Assembly: GCF_013522825.1 (NCBI RefSeq)
Contig: NZ_JAAMQZ010000003.1
Location: forward strand, 124,001-188,000
Source: Stutzerimonas stutzeri
Lineage (GTDB): Bacteria > Pseudomonadota > Gammaproteobacteria > Pseudomonadales > Pseudomonadaceae
Reading direction: 5' to 3'
DNA: 64,000 nt
The notes beneath the pieces are model-generated. The model saw nothing but the letters and a program-made list of their open reading frames with translations, was not told where the DNA came from and did not search any database. Each line of letters starts with the position of its first letter. The first letter of the stretch is position 1. This document shows positions 38,909-49,636 of the stretch, one piece after another. The translations under genes and the position numbers were made by a program.

Positions 38909-41236
38909 ATGGACAGCATCAATTCCCGCATCGCCAACGAACTGGGCGTGCGCCCGCAACAGGTAGCCGCCGCCGTGGCGCTGCTCGACGAAGGCTCCAC
39001 CGTGCCCTTTATCGCCCGTTACCGCAAGGAAGTGACCGGCAGCCTCGACGACACCCAGTTGCGCAATCTGGAAGAGCGCCTGCGCTACCTGCGCGAGCTG
39101 GACGAGCGTCGCGCCTCGATCCTCGCCAGCATCGATGAGCAGGGCAAGCTGACCCCCGAACTGGCCCGCGAGATCAACCTGGCCGACACCAAGACCCGTC
39201 TCGAAGACCTTTACCTGCCGTACAAGCAGAAGCGCCGCACCAAGGGCCAGATCGCCCTGGAAGCGGGCCTCGGCGAGCTGGCCGATGCGCTGTTCAGCAA
39301 TCCGGAACTGAGCCCCGAAAGCGAAGCCGAACGCTTTATCGATACCGAGAAAGGCTTCGCCGACACCAAGGCCGTGCTCGAAGGCGCCAAGTACATTCTC
39401 ATGGAGCGCTTCGCCGAGGATGCCGACCTGCTGGCCAAGCTGCGCGACTTCCTCAAGCACAACGCCACCCTCAGCGCCCGCGTGGTGCCGGGCAAGGAAG
39501 CTGAAGGCGCCAAGTTCAGCGACTATTTCGAGCATGACGAAGTGCTGAAGAACACCCCCTCGCACCGCGCCCTGGCGATATTCCGCGGGCGCAACGAAGG
39601 CGTGCTCAGCGTCAGCCTCAAGGTCGGCGACGAAACGCCGGGCGTCGCTACGCCAGGCGCCATGCATCCGGGCGAAGCGATGATCGGCGAGCGCTTCGGC
39701 ATCGACAATCGCGGTCGCGCCGCCGACAAGTGGCTGGCCGAAGTGGTGCGCTGGACCTGGAAGGTCAAGCTCTACACCCATCTGGAAACCGACCTGCTCG
39801 GCGAGCTGCGCGACAAGGCCGAAGACGATGCCATCGGCGTGTTCGCCCGCAACATGCACGACCTGTTGCTGGCTGCACCCGCCGGCCCGCGCGCGACCCT
39901 GGGCCTCGATCCCGGCCTGCGCACCGGCTGCAAGGTGGCAGTGGTCGATGCCACCGGCAAGCTGCTGGATACCGCCACCGTCTATCCGCACGCGCCGCGC
40001 AATGACTGGGACGGCACTCTCGCTGCACTGGCCAAACTCTGCGCCAAGCATGGCGTGGACCTGATCGCCATCGGCAACGGCACCGCCAGCCGCGAGACCG
40101 ACAAGCTGGCCGGCGAGCTGATCAAGAAAGTACCGGGCCTGAAGCTGACCAAGGTGATGGTCTCCGAAGCCGGCGCCTCGGTGTATTCGGCGTCGGAGCT
40201 GGCGGCAAAGGAATTTCCCGATCTGGACGTTTCGATCCGTGGCGCGGTGTCCATCGCCCGCCGTCTGCAGGACCCGCTGGCCGAGCTGGTGAAGATCGAG
40301 CCCAAGGCCATCGGCGTCGGCCAGTACCAGCATGACGTGTCGCAGCTGAAGCTGGCGCGCTCGCTGGATGCGGTGGTCGAGGATTGCGTGAACGCCGTCG
40401 GCGTCGACGTCAACACCGCCTCCGCCGCCCTGCTGGCGCGTATCTCCGGCCTCAACGGCACCCTGGCGCAGAACATCGTCGCCTACCGCGACGCCAACGG
40501 CGCGTTCAAGTCCCGCAGCGAACTGAAGAAGGTGCCGCGCCTGGGTGAGAAGACCTTCGAGCAGGCCGCCGGCTTCCTCCGCGTGATGAATGGCGACAAC
40601 CCGCTGGATGCCTCCGCCGTGCACCCGGAGACCTATCCACTGGTCAAGCGCATCGCCGCCGACACCGGTCGCGACATCCGTTCGCTGATCGGCGACTCGG
40701 CCTTTCTCAAGCGCCTCGACCCCAAGCAGTTCACCGACGAGAACTTCGGCGTGGTGACCATCGGCGACATCCTCCAGGAGCTGGAAAAGCCGGGCCGCGA
40801 CCCGCGCCCCGAGTTCAAGACCGCCGAGTTCCAGGAGGGCGTCGAGAAGCTCAGCGACCTCACGCCCGGCATGGTGCTCGAAGGCGTGGTGACCAACGTG
40901 ACCAACTTCGGTGCCTTCGTCGACATCGGCGTGCATCAGGATGGTCTGGTACACATCAGTGCGCTGTCGGAAAAGTTCGTCAAGGACCCCTACGAGGTGG
41001 TCAAGGCCGGTGATATCGTCAAGGTCAAGGTCATGGAGGTGGACATCCCGCGCCAGCGCGTCGGCCTGTCCATGCGCATGAGCGACACCCCCGGCGAGAA
41101 GACCGAAGGCCCCCGTGGCGGCAAGCCGCGCGGCAACGCACCGCGCAGCGAGCGCCACGCGCCGCAGGAAAAGCCAGCCCCGGCGAACAATGCCATGGCG
41201 GCGCTGTTCGCCAATGCCAAGAACCTGAGGAAGTAG
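38909..41236 (+). CDS. tex: Tex family transcription accessory protein
   Basis: 775 aa. Tex N-terminal helical domain, a YqgF-like RNase H fold ([20 protein letters not shown]), two helix-hairpin-helix units ([51 protein letters not shown]) and a C-terminal S1 RNA-binding domain (about 650-720, [31 protein letters not shown]), then a basic, disordered tail. Tex binds nucleic acid and affects transcription and virulence gene expression. The thioesterase gene begins 1 bp after its stop. Confidence 0.96.
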   Translation: MDSINSRIANELGVRPQQVAAAVALLDEGSTVPFIARYRKEVTGSLDDTQLRNLEERLRYLRELDERRASILASIDEQGKLTPELAREINLADTKTRLEDLYLPYKQKRRTKGQIALEAGLGELADALFSNPELSPESEAERFIDTEKGFADTKAVLEGAKYILMERFAEDADLLAKLRDFLKHNATLSARVVPGKEAEGAKFSDYFEHDEVLKNTPSHRALAIFRGRNEGVLSVSLKVGDETPGVATPGAMHPGEAMIGERFGIDNRGRAADKWLAEVVRWTWKVKLYTHLETDLLGELRDKAEDDAIGVFARNMHDLLLAAPAGPRATLGLDPGLRTGCKVAVVDATGKLLDTATVYPHAPRNDWDGTLAALAKLCAKHGVDLIAIGNGTASRETDKLAGELIKKVPGLKLTKVMVSEAGASVYSASELAAKEFPDLDVSIRGAVSIARRLQDPLAELVKIEPKAIGVGQYQHDVSQLKLARSLDAVVEDCVNAVGVDVNTASAALLARISGLNGTLAQNIVAYRDANGAFKSRSELKKVPRLGEKTFEQAAGFLRVMNGDNPLDASAVHPETYPLVKRIAADTGRDIRSLIGDSAFLKRLDPKQFTDENFGVVTIGDILQELEKPGRDPRPEFKTAEFQEGVEKLSDLTPGMVLEGVVTNVTNFGAFVDIGVHQDGLVHISALSEKFVKDPYEVVKAGDIVKVKVMEVDIPRQRVGLSMRMSDTPGEKTEGPRGGKPRGNAPRSERHAPQEKPAPANNAMAALFANAKNLRK

Positions 41237-41237
41237 C

Positions 41238-41627
41238 ATGAGCATTCAAGCCGAGGCGGTGGGTAACTCCAGCGCCTTCGGGCGCCTGCTCGGCCTGAAG
41301 ATCCACAAGGTCGGGAACGGCGAGGCGCTACTGGGCCTGAGCATGCACGACGGCCTGCGCAACCTGCACGGCAAGCTGCACGGCGGCGCGCTGTTCTCGC
41401 TGATCGACACCGCCATGGGCCAGGCCAGCCACAGCCTCAACGGCGGCCTGCCGAACAGCGTGACCCTGGAATGCAAGGTCAACTACATCCGCCCGGTGAC
41501 CGAAGGCGAACTGCAGTGCCGGGCCTGGGTGGTGCACGCCGGGCGGCGTACCCAGGTCCTCGAAGCCGAGGTTCATCAAGACGAGAAGCTGGTGGCCAAG
41601 GCACAATCGACCTTCGCCTGCCTCTGA
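41238..41627 (+). CDS. PaaI-family hotdog thioesterase
   Basis: 129 aa. The hotdog-fold active-site helix is NLHGKLHGGALFSLIDTAMGQASHSL, with the usual HGG..., Asp and Thr layout, followed by KVNYIRPVTEGELQCRAWVVHAGRRTQVLEAEVHQDEKLVAKA. It hydrolyses an acyl-CoA, possibly an aromatic one; the substrate is not predictable. It is tightly coupled to tex (1 bp gap). Confidence 0.9.
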   Translation: MSIQAEAVGNSSAFGRLLGLKIHKVGNGEALLGLSMHDGLRNLHGKLHGGALFSLIDTAMGQASHSLNGGLPNSVTLECKVNYIRPVTEGELQCRAWVVHAGRRTQVLEAEVHQDEKLVAKAQSTFACL

Positions 41628-41630
41628 AGG

Positions 41631-41698
41631 AGCAGCTACAAGCCACAGGCTAGAAGAGAAAGCCGGCGTGCTTATTCTTGACGCTGCGGCTTGAAGCT
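41631..41698. repeat. imperfect inverted repeat upstream of gshA
   Basis: AGCAGCTACAAGCCACAGGC (41631-41650) pairs imperfectly with GCTGCGGCTTGAAGCT (41683-41698). The CTTGAAGCTTG-type wording belongs to the same AGCTGCAAGC-like family found in tandem at 51530-51573. Confidence 0.5.
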
Positions 41699-41750
41699 TG
41701 CCGCTCGCCACCCCATATTGGCCTCACTTTCGCGTGAAGGAATCCACAAG

Positions 41751-43337
41751 TTGAGCGACCTCCTCTCCCATCGCCTGGCATTGCTGGCCGAGCCCCCGAA
41801 CCTTTCGCTGCTCTCGCAATGCCTGCATGGGATCGAGCGCGAATGCCTGCGCATCGACGGCCACGGCAAGCTGGCCCTGACGCCACACCCGCAGGCACTG
41901 GGCTCGGCACTGACCCACCCGAAGATCACCACCGATTATTCCGAAGCGCTGCTGGAGTTCATCACCGGCACCGAAACCGACCCGCAACAGACGCTGACCG
42001 AACTGGATACGATCCATCGCTACACCTACAGCAAGCTGGGCGATGAGTATCTCTGGAGCCCCTCAATGCCGGGCCAGCTACCCGAAGAGGCACAGATTCC
42101 CATCGCCGAATACGGCAGCTCCAATATCGGTCGGCTCAAGTACGTCTACCGTCAGGGGCTGGCGCTGCGCTACGGCAAGACCATGCAGTGCATCGCCGGC
42201 ATCCACTACAACTTCTCGCTGCCCGAGGCGCTGTGGCTCCTGCTGCAGGCTGAAGATGGCGACGAGCGCAGCCGCCAGGACTACCAGTCCTCGCGCTATA
42301 TCGCGCTGATCCGCAACTTCCGCCGCTACAGCTGGCTGCTGATGTACCTGTTCGGCGCTTCCCCGGCGCTGGATGCGAGCTTCATGCGCGGGCGCGGGCA
42401 CCAGCTCGAACAGCTGGATGAAGACACCCTCTACCTGCCCTGGGCCACCAGCCTGCGCATGAGCGACCTGGGCTACCAGAGCAACGCCCAGGCCGGCCTG
42501 ACGCCCTGCTACGACAACCTGTCCAGCTACACCGACAGCCTGCACAAGGCGGTTTCGACGCCCTACCCGGCCTACGCCGCGATGGGCACCAAGGACGCCG
42601 AGGGCAACTGGCTGCAGCTCAACACCAATGTGCTGCAGATCGAGAACGAGTACTACTCCAACATCCGCCCCAAACGCGTCACCGAAAGCGGCGAGCGGCC
42701 ACTGCAGGCGTTGCGCGCGCGTGGCATCCAGTACATCGAAGTACGCTGCCTGGACATCAACCCCTTCCTGCCGCTGGGCATCGACCTCGACGAGTCGCGC
42801 TTCCTCGATGCCTTCCTGCTGTTCTGCGCGCTGGAAGACAGCCCCTGCCTGGCCGCCGGCGAATGCGGCGCCAGCAGCGACAACTTCCTCAAGGTGGTCA
42901 ACGAAGGACGCAAGCCGGGCCTCGAACTGCGCCGCTGCGGCGAGCAGGTCGGCCTGCAGGCCTGGGCGCAGGAGCTGCTGGACGAAATCGGCCAGGTCGC
43001 CGCACTGCTGGACCAGAGCCAGGGCGGCGAACAGCATGCGCGGGCGCTTGCCGCACAGCAGGCGAAGGTCGCCGACAGCAGCCTTACCCCATCGGCGCAG
43101 GTACTCGACGCGCTGAAACGCAGCGGCGAAAGCTTCAGCCAGTTCGCCCTGCGCCAGACTCAGGCCCATGCCGAGTACTTCCGCAGCCAGCCTCTGAGCG
43201 CTACCGAGCAGGCCGCATTCGAAACCGCCGCGCAACGTTCCCACGACGAACAGGCCGCGCTGGAAGCCCAACAGGAATCGGATTTCGACCAGTTCGTCGC
43301 GGCCTATCAGGCAAGCCTGTTGGCCATCGGCATCTGA
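41751..43337 (+). CDS. gshA: glutamate--cysteine ligase
   Basis: 528 aa from TTG 41751, chosen because the conserved beginning is [11 protein letters not shown] and AAGGA lies 9 bp upstream; an upstream in-frame start would read through repeat sequence. GshA motifs include [44 protein letters not shown] and [12 protein letters not shown]. It catalyses the first, rate-limiting step of glutathione synthesis. It converges on argA across a palindrome. Confidence 0.95.
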   Translation: MSDLLSHRLALLAEPPNLSLLSQCLHGIERECLRIDGHGKLALTPHPQALGSALTHPKITTDYSEALLEFITGTETDPQQTLTELDTIHRYTYSKLGDEYLWSPSMPGQLPEEAQIPIAEYGSSNIGRLKYVYRQGLALRYGKTMQCIAGIHYNFSLPEALWLLLQAEDGDERSRQDYQSSRYIALIRNFRRYSWLLMYLFGASPALDASFMRGRGHQLEQLDEDTLYLPWATSLRMSDLGYQSNAQAGLTPCYDNLSSYTDSLHKAVSTPYPAYAAMGTKDAEGNWLQLNTNVLQIENEYYSNIRPKRVTESGERPLQALRARGIQYIEVRCLDINPFLPLGIDLDESRFLDAFLLFCALEDSPCLAAGECGASSDNFLKVVNEGRKPGLELRRCGEQVGLQAWAQELLDEIGQVAALLDQSQGGEQHARALAAQQAKVADSSLTPSAQVLDALKRSGESFSQFALRQTQAHAEYFRSQPLSATEQAAFETAAQRSHDEQAALEAQQESDFDQFVAAYQASLLAIGI

Positions 43338-43349
43338 GCGCGGTAGTGC

Positions 43350-43406
43350 GTAGGGCCGAACTTGTTCGGCCATGGCCCACATCGGCCGAATAAATTCGGC
43401 CCTACG
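43350..43406. repeat. 57-bp palindromic repeat, family C
   Basis: GTAGGGCCGAA at the left and TTCGGCCCTAC at the right form an 11-bp perfect outer pair, with inner CTTGTTCGGCC and GGCCGAATAAA arms. A second copy is at 49637-49696. Here it separates the converging gshA and argA. Confidence 0.75.
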
Positions 43407-43429
43407 GCCTCCACCGCTTGGGATCGCAG

Positions 43430-43493
43430 CTACGCCGCTGTCACGCTTCTCGCTTTTACTTCCAGCTTCCAGCTTCAGGCTTCCAGCTGCTTT
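43430..43493. repeat. CTTCCAGCTTCCAGC-type low-complexity repeat
   Basis: Short tandem CTTCCAG / CTTCAGG units followed by GCTGCTTTTTACAGC, immediately after argA on its 3' side. It is the complement-type relative of the GCTGGAG array at 51651-51691. Confidence 0.5.
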
Positions 43494-44792
43494 TTACAGC
43501 TTCTTCTCGAACACCTTCGACTGGCGCTGGAAGTTGTACAGCGAGGCCCGTGCCGCCGGCAGGCGTTCGACGCCGCTGGGCTCGAAACCGCGTTCGCGGA
43601 ACCAGTGGGCGGTGCGGGTGGTGAGCACGAAGAGGGTTTTCAGGCCCAGCTTGCGCGCGCGCGCCTCGATGCGTTCGAGCAGCTCGTCGCCGCGACCGCC
43701 ATGGCGATATTCCGGGTTGACCGCCAGGCAGGCCAGTTCGCCCCAGTCCGAATCGGGAATGGGATAGAGCGCGGCGCAGGCGATGATCAGGCCGTCGCGC
43801 TCGACGATGCTGAACTGCTCCACCTCGCGCTCCAGCACGTCCCGTGAACGCCGTACCAGGATGCCCTGTTCCTCCAGTGGGGTGATCAGGTCGATCAGCC
43901 CACCCACATCCTCAATCGTTGCCTCGCGCAGCTGCTCGAACTGCTCCTGCGCCACCAGTGTGCCCGCGCCATCACGGGTGAACAGCTCGTTGAGCAGCGC
44001 GCCGTCATCGGCATAACTGACCAGGTGGCTGCGCCGCACGCCGCCACGACAGGCCTGCGCGGCAGCGTCCAGCAGTTCGGCCTGGTAATCGCTGCCCAAC
44101 CGCGCCACGTGGGCGGGAATCTGCGGCGGACGCAGTTCGCGTACCAGACGACCGGCTTCGTCCAGCAAACCACGCTCGGCGCCGTAGAGCACCAGTTTGT
44201 CGGCCTGCAGATCGATGGCCGCGCGGGTAGCGACGTCTTCGCAGGCCAGGTTGAAAATTTCCCCGGTGGGCGAGTAGCCCAGTGGCGAGAGCAGCACGAT
44301 GGTGCGTTCGTCCAGCAGACGGCCAATGCCCTTACGGTCGATACGCCGCACCTCGCCGGTGTGCTGGTAATCGACCCCCTCGACCACACCGATAGGCCGT
44401 GCGGTGACGAAATTGCCGCTGGCCACGCGCAGCCGCGCGCCCTGCATCGGCGAGGCGGCCATGTCCATCGACAGGCGTGCTTCGAGGGCGATACGCATAT
44501 ACCCGACCGCATCGATTACGCATTCCAGCGCGGCGGAATCAGTGATGCGCAGGCCCTGATGGACGCGCGGCTCGATGCCACGCGCAGCCAGTCGCGCCTC
44601 GATCTGCGGACGCGAGCCGAACGCCAGCACCAGGCGCACGCCGAGGCTGTGCAGCAGCACCAGGTCGTGAACGATATTGGCGAAGTTGGGGTGCTCCAGG
44701 CCATCGCCCGGCAGCATGACCACGAAGGTCCGCTCACGGTGCGAGTTGATGTAGGGCGAGGAGTCGCGAAGCCAGGTGACGTAGTCGTGCAT
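43494..44792 (-). CDS. argA: N-acetylglutamate synthase
   Basis: 432 aa from ATG 44790-44792, which matches the usual start (xDYVxWLRxxSPYINSHR) and has GAAGG upstream; an ATG 60 bp earlier would add 20 unlikely residues. An amino-acid-kinase domain (ERTFVVMLPGDGLEHPNF ... GSRPQIEARLA) regulates by arginine, and a C-terminal GNAT domain (LACLAVNPEYRHGGRGDELLERIE) makes N-acetylglutamate. First step of arginine synthesis. argE lies just upstream. Confidence 0.96.
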   Translation of the reverse strand: MHDYVTWLRDSSPYINSHRERTFVVMLPGDGLEHPNFANIVHDLVLLHSLGVRLVLAFGSRPQIEARLAARGIEPRVHQGLRITDSAALECVIDAVGYMRIALEARLSMDMAASPMQGARLRVASGNFVTARPIGVVEGVDYQHTGEVRRIDRKGIGRLLDERTIVLLSPLGYSPTGEIFNLACEDVATRAAIDLQADKLVLYGAERGLLDEAGRLVRELRPPQIPAHVARLGSDYQAELLDAAAQACRGGVRRSHLVSYADDGALLNELFTRDGAGTLVAQEQFEQLREATIEDVGGLIDLITPLEEQGILVRRSRDVLEREVEQFSIVERDGLIIACAALYPIPDSDWGELACLAVNPEYRHGGRGDELLERIEARARKLGLKTLFVLTTRTAHWFRERGFEPSGVERLPAARASLYNFQRQSKVFEKKL

Positions 44793-44881
44793 GTTGCAGA
44801 AGCCTTCAGGTGACAGCTTGAGGTCCGGTAGCCGGGTCGGGAGAGCAGGCATGGAGCAGATTCGATTGGCGAAATCTGCTC

Positions 44882-46039
44882 CTATCCTCGGCTGGCCGGC
44901 TGCAGGCAGTAGTGATCGATCATGGCGCGCAGCAGCCTCACGGTAGGTTCGATCCTGTCGAGATCCAGGTATTCGTCCGGCTGGTGGGCGCAGGCGATGT
45001 CACCGGGACCGAGCACCAGCGTCTCGCAGCCGAGTTGCTGAAGATAAGGCGCTTCGGTGGCGAACGCCACTGCTTCGGCCTGATGGCCGGTCAGGCGTTC
45101 GGCAAGGGTGACCAGCTCACCGCCCGCCGCCTGCTCGAAGGGCGGCACGCTGGGAAACAGCGGCGCCAGCTCGATCGTCACCTGATGCTGCTCGGCCAGC
45201 GGTTGCAGACGCTGGCGCATGGCTGCGCGCAGTTGCTCGGGGTCCATGCCGGGCAGCGGGCGCAGGTCGAACTCCAGCGCGCACTGGCCGCAGATGCGGT
45301 TGGGGTTGTCGCCGCCATGGATGCAGCCGAGGTTGAGCGTCGGCTGCGGCACGTCGAACAGCGGATTGTCGTACTCCTGCTGCCATTGCCGACGCAGTGT
45401 CAGCAGCTCGCCCATCACCGCGTGCATGGCCTCAAGCGCGCTATGGCCGTAGGCCGGGTTGGAGGAATGGCCGCTCTGCCCCTGAATACTGATGCCTTCC
45501 ATCATGATGCCCTTGTGCAGCCGCACGGGGCGCAAGCCGGTGGGCTCGCCGATCACCGCGGCACGGCCCAGCGGCCTGCCTGCCTCGGCCAGCGCGCGGG
45601 CACCGGACATGGAGCTTTCCTCGTCGCAGGTGGCGAGAATCAGCAGCGGCTGTTTGAAAGGCTGATCGAGCAGCGGCAAGACCGCTTCGATGACCAGCGC
45701 GAAGAAGCCCTTCATGTCGCAACTGCCGAGGCCATACCAACGGTCGTCGTCTTCGCGCAAGCGCAGCGGGTCGGACGTCCACAACCCGGCATCGAAGGGC
45801 ACGGTGTCACTGTGCCCGGCCAGCACCAACCCACCGGGGCCACTGCCACGGCTGGCCAGCAGGTTGAACTTGCCGGGCGCCACTTCCTGGGTTTCGCAGG
45901 CAAACCCGAGCTCGCCCAGCCAGGCGGCGAGCCGTTCGATCACCGGACGGTTGCTCTGGTCCCAATGCGCCTGGGTACAGCTGACCGAGGGCGCGGCAAT
46001 GAGTTCGGCGAAACGCTGCTTGAGCGGGGGAAGGGCCAC
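44882..46039 (-). CDS. argE: acetylornithine deacetylase
   Basis: 385 aa, M20 metallopeptidase. Metal-binding motifs: GHSDTVPFD, GLGSCDMKGFFAL and the catalytic CDEESSMSGA; dimerisation-domain wording GQSGHSSNPAYGHSALEAM. It removes acetate from N-acetylornithine to give ornithine. Pseudomonas also has the recycling route through ArgJ, so this paralogue may be auxiliary (known for the genus, not tested here). GTG 46037-46039 has a strong GGAGGTAG upstream. Confidence 0.92.
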   Translation of the reverse strand: MALPPLKQRFAELIAAPSVSCTQAHWDQSNRPVIERLAAWLGELGFACETQEVAPGKFNLLASRGSGPGGLVLAGHSDTVPFDAGLWTSDPLRLREDDDRWYGLGSCDMKGFFALVIEAVLPLLDQPFKQPLLILATCDEESSMSGARALAEAGRPLGRAAVIGEPTGLRPVRLHKGIMMEGISIQGQSGHSSNPAYGHSALEAMHAVMGELLTLRRQWQQEYDNPLFDVPQPTLNLGCIHGGDNPNRICGQCALEFDLRPLPGMDPEQLRAAMRQRLQPLAEQHQVTIELAPLFPSVPPFEQAAGGELVTLAERLTGHQAEAVAFATEAPYLQQLGCETLVLGPGDIACAHQPDEYLDLDRIEPTVRLLRAMIDHYCLQPASRG

Positions 46040-46112
46040 CAGCTACCTCCGTGATTCATCGGGCAATGCCGGCAGTGAAACACGAATCGGCCCGCAATGG
46101 AGCCTCACAAGC

Positions 46113-46139
46113 AAAACGCCCCGTCGACTGGACGGGGCG
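46113..46139 (-). terminator. Rho-independent terminator of pit
   Basis: On the minus strand CGCCCCGTC pairs with GACGGGGCG around 5 nt and runs into TTTTGC. It lies 24 bp beyond the pit stop. Confidence 0.85.
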
Positions 46140-46162
46140 CTGTGGTACGGGCCTGGCCGCTA

Positions 46163-47428
46163 TCAGACGAAGATGGCCTGGAAAATCAGGAAGAAGACGA
46201 TCGACAGGCCCGCGCCGACCGGCAGCGTGACCAGCCAGGAGGTGAAGATCTTGCCGATCACCCCCAGGTTCAGTGCGCCGATGCCACGCGCGATACCGAT
46301 GCCCAGTACCGCACCGACCAGGGTATGGGTGGTGGAGATCGGCAGCCCCATGGCCGATGCGGTCACGACCGTGGTGGCCGTGGCCAGCTCGGCGGCGAAG
46401 CCGCGGCTCGGGGTCAGCTCGGTGATTTCACGACCGATGGTGGCGATCACCTTGTAGCCATAAGTGGCCAGGCCGATCACGATACCGACCGCCCCCAGCA
46501 ACAGTACCCAGCCCGGTACGGCGGACTTGGCGCCAATGGTCATGTCGCCACCGGCCTGGATCGCGCCCACCACCGCTGCCAGCGGACCGACGGCATTGGC
46601 CACGTCGTTGGCACCGTGGGCGAAGGCCATGGCGCAGGCAGTGAAGATCATCAGCACGGCGAAGACCTTTTCCACGCTGGCGAAATGGAATGCCCGATCG
46701 GCTTCCTCGTCCACCTTGATCCGGCTCAGCAAGGCCATGCCGAGCAGCGCCACCAGCACGCCCATCGCCACCGAGAGCAGCAGGCTCTGCGAGGTGGCCA
46801 GGTCGATGCCGACATGCTTGAGGCCCTTGGTGAAGGTCATGAGCGAAACCATGAAGCCGGTCAGGAACATGTATACCGGCACGAAACGCTTGGCGTTCTG
46901 GAACGGATTGTCGGTATTGATGATCAGCGCCTGCACGCTCATGAACAGGCCGAAGGCGATCACCCCGGACATGAAGGGCGTCACCACCCAGCTGGCGACG
47001 ATCGGCCCGATGGCCCCCCAATGCACCGCATCGACCGAGATGCCCACCGCCGCGAAACCGATTACCGCGCCCACGATGGAATGGGTGGTGGAGACCGGCC
47101 AGCCCCGCAGCGAAGCGATGAACAGCCAGGTGCCGGCCGCCAGCAGCGAGGACATCATGCCCAGAATGAAGAGATCCGGCGGGATCAGCTCGGCATCGAC
47201 GATGCCATTCTTGATGGTCTCAGTGACCTGTCCGCCGGCCAGATAGGCGCCGCAGAACTCGAAGACCATGGCGATCAGGATCGCCTGCTTGATGGTCAGC
47301 GCACGCGAACCCACCGAGGTGCCCATGGCATTGGCCACGTCGTTGGCACCGACGCCCCAGGCCATGAAAAAACCGAACGCGCAGGCGAGAATAAGGAGTA
47401 CGAGGCCGTAATCCGTAACAAGAGACAT
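46163..47428 (-). CDS. pit: low-affinity inorganic phosphate transporter (Pit family)
   Basis: 421 aa with about 10-11 membrane helices. Both duplicated PHO4 signatures are present: GANDVANAMGTSVGSRALT near the N-terminus and HGANDVANAVGPLAAV in the second half, with PISTTHTLVG-type repeats. It imports phosphate as a metal complex in symport with protons. Preceded by a DUF47 gene 38 bp upstream, the usual regulatory pairing. Confidence 0.95.
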   Translation of the reverse strand: MSLVTDYGLVLLILACAFGFFMAWGVGANDVANAMGTSVGSRALTIKQAILIAMVFEFCGAYLAGGQVTETIKNGIVDAELIPPDLFILGMMSSLLAAGTWLFIASLRGWPVSTTHSIVGAVIGFAAVGISVDAVHWGAIGPIVASWVVTPFMSGVIAFGLFMSVQALIINTDNPFQNAKRFVPVYMFLTGFMVSLMTFTKGLKHVGIDLATSQSLLLSVAMGVLVALLGMALLSRIKVDEEADRAFHFASVEKVFAVLMIFTACAMAFAHGANDVANAVGPLAAVVGAIQAGGDMTIGAKSAVPGWVLLLGAVGIVIGLATYGYKVIATIGREITELTPSRGFAAELATATTVVTASAMGLPISTTHTLVGAVLGIGIARGIGALNLGVIGKIFTSWLVTLPVGAGLSIVFFLIFQAIFV

Positions 47429-47466
47429 AAAGATTTACCTGTTGAACCCAGAAAAGACGCTGGCGC

Positions 47467-48144
47467 TCAACGCGCCAGCAGTTGTTCCAGACGGTTACCG
47501 ACACGCTCGGCGCGGTCGGCCACGTCACCGATCCATTCGATGATCTTGTAGAGGAACATGACGTCTACCGGTGGCAATTCCTTTTCCAGCTTGAACAGCG
47601 CACGGCGAACCGTGATCTGCATGCGGTCGGTTTCGCGCTCGATCTCTTCGAGCTCCTCGACCATGCTCTCCACCAGCGTGGCCTCGCGACCGCTGAAGCC
47701 GGTTTCGAGCAGCGAATCCAGTTCCTTGAGCGCCTTGAGTGCCTGGCAGCTGGCGTCGACGCTGCGCTGGACGAAGGCCAGCATCTGCGGCTGCAGCGGC
47801 ACAGGAACAGTCATGCAGCGGCCCAGCATCAGGCCGGCAATGTCCTTGGCGCGGTTGGCGATCTTGTCCTGTACACTCAGCAGCTCCAGCAGATCGGAGC
47901 GCGGCACCGGCAGGAACAGGCTCTTGGGCAGGTGCTGGCGAACATTCTTCTTGAGCTTGTCAGCCTCGCTTTCCAGCTGGGCCATCTCTTTCTGGATCTG
48001 CTCGACCCGCTCCCAATCTTCTGCCGTGATCGCCTGAAACAACGGCACCAGGTTGGCGGCACATTCATGGGATTTGGCCATATGTTGCTGCATGGGGCCG
48101 ATTGGCGAACGTCCGAACAGGCTGACGAATGGATTGATTGGCAT
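47467..48144 (-). CDS. DUF47/TIGR00153 PhoU-like protein
   Basis: 225 aa from ATG 48142-48144 (MPINPFVSLFGRSPIGPMQQHM is the normal start; a longer frame is open upstream). All-helical, PhoU-like with repeated acidic helices (WERVEQIQKEMAQLESEADKLKKN ... IEWIGDVADRAERVGNRLEQLLAR). The family is encoded beside Pit transporters and is thought to control phosphate uptake. Cotranscribed with pit. Confidence 0.92.
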   Translation of the reverse strand: MPINPFVSLFGRSPIGPMQQHMAKSHECAANLVPLFQAITAEDWERVEQIQKEMAQLESEADKLKKNVRQHLPKSLFLPVPRSDLLELLSVQDKIANRAKDIAGLMLGRCMTVPVPLQPQMLAFVQRSVDASCQALKALKELDSLLETGFSGREATLVESMVEELEEIERETDRMQITVRRALFKLEKELPPVDVMFLYKIIEWIGDVADRAERVGNRLEQLLAR

Positions 48145-48254
48145 AGGGAATACCCCGGCTTCAGAAGGCGGCAAGTATACGGACAGGCCATCGCGCCTGC
48201 TACCGTATGCCATCAAGCGGTAATACAAACTTGGTATAGGCACCGGTCGGCATC

Positions 48255-49619
48255 ATGCAGAAAGAAACCGAAATCAAACTGCGCGCCAGTCGCGAAACCC
48301 TCGCGGCCTTGCGCGACCACCCGCTGCTGAAGAAACGCAACAAGAGCGGCTGGCAGCGCCACGAACTGTTCAATCAGTACTACGACACGCCCGAGCACGA
48401 ATTGGCTCAGGCGAAAGTCGCGCTGCGCCTGCGGCGTGACGGCGAGCAATTCATCCAGACGCTGAAAAGTCGCGGCCAGAGCGTGGCCGGCCTGTCCGAG
48501 CGCAACGAGTGGGACTGGTACCTGGACAAGGCCAAGCTGGACCCGAAGAAACTCACCGACGATTGCTGGCCGGCGGCACTCGCCGGACTGGACAAGAAAA
48601 CCCTCAAGCCGATCTTCACCACCGATTTCGTTCGCGAGAAGGCCGAGATCGCCTGGGGTCGTGGCAAGGCCAAGGTCGTCATCGAAGCCGCGCTGGACCT
48701 GGGCAAGGTCGTGGTCGGCAAGCACAGTGAGGAAATCTGCGAGCTGGAACTGGAGCTGCGCCAGGGCGAGCCCGAAGCGCTGCTGGAACTGGCCGCCGAA
48801 CTGGCCGCCGAACTGGCGCTGATGCCCTGCGACATCAGCAAGGCCGAGCGCGGCTATCGCCTGCACGATGCCGACAGCTATTCGCTGAGCCTGCCGACAC
48901 CAACACTTGATGCCACCATGCCGCTGGACGACGCCTTCGCCGCGCTGGCCTGGCACCTGTTGGGCAACAGCCAACGGCTGGCCGAGCAGTACCGCTTCAA
49001 GGGCCACTGGAAACTGCTCGACCAGTGGCTGCAGCAACTGGTTGACCTGCGCGCCCTGCTCGGCAGCCTCGGCCAGGCCGCGCCGCGCGCCAGCAGCCGG
49101 GAACTGCGCGAACTGCTCGATGCACTGATCGACGACTGGCGCCCACGCATCGAAGCCGGCCAGGACGACGAAGCGATCCGCCAGAGCGCACCCGACGAAT
49201 TCGCCACCGAACTGGATCAGCCACGCTGGGGCCTGTTCTCGCTGAAGGCCTCGCTCTGGCTATGGCAACGCGGCTGGACCATCGGGCGCAACACGCGCGG
49301 CGAGCGCCAGGGTGCCGCCGAACTGGGCAAGTGGCTGCCACGCCAATTGGGTGAAGAGGCGCTGGCATTGCAGCTGCTGCGCTACCAGCAACAACCGGAA
49401 GACCTCGCCGAGCAGCGACCGCGCATGGAGCGCCTGCTGGTCTGGCTGCGCCTGGCGCGCAACGTGCTGGAAGTGCCGGAGACCGACCGCCTGTATGGCG
49501 AGCTGGTCAAGCTTTACGAACTGGCGCAGCAGCCGTTGAGCGACGAAATACTCGATGCCCGCATCGAACAGGCCCGTACTGTGTGGACGCTCAAGGCCTG
49601 GAAGATGCTGACCAAGTAA
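48255..49619 (+). CDS. CYTH-CHAD inorganic triphosphatase
   Basis: 454 aa. The N-terminal CYTH domain starts with the ExExK signature (ETEIKLRAS) and has paired basic residues (LRLRRDGEQFIQTLKSRG) and acidic strands (ICELELELRQGE) that bind triphosphate and metal. The C-terminal half (about 230-450) is an alpha-helical CHAD domain (LAWHLLGNSQRLAEQYRFKGHWKLLDQW, conserved His/Arg). E. coli YgiF of this architecture hydrolyses inorganic triphosphate. It is divergent from the DUF47-pit phosphate unit, fitting a phosphate-linked role. Confidence 0.9.
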   Translation: MQKETEIKLRASRETLAALRDHPLLKKRNKSGWQRHELFNQYYDTPEHELAQAKVALRLRRDGEQFIQTLKSRGQSVAGLSERNEWDWYLDKAKLDPKKLTDDCWPAALAGLDKKTLKPIFTTDFVREKAEIAWGRGKAKVVIEAALDLGKVVVGKHSEEICELELELRQGEPEALLELAAELAAELALMPCDISKAERGYRLHDADSYSLSLPTPTLDATMPLDDAFAALAWHLLGNSQRLAEQYRFKGHWKLLDQWLQQLVDLRALLGSLGQAAPRASSRELRELLDALIDDWRPRIEAGQDDEAIRQSAPDEFATELDQPRWGLFSLKASLWLWQRGWTIGRNTRGERQGAAELGKWLPRQLGEEALALQLLRYQQQPEDLAEQRPRMERLLVWLRLARNVLEVPETDRLYGELVKLYELAQQPLSDEILDARIEQARTVWTLKAWKMLTK

Positions 49620-49636
49620 GCTTTCAAGGCTGGAAT

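Noticed and set aside
38792-41245. 817-codon open frame antisense to tex
   Set aside because: Shadow of tex; no domain and no ribosome site.
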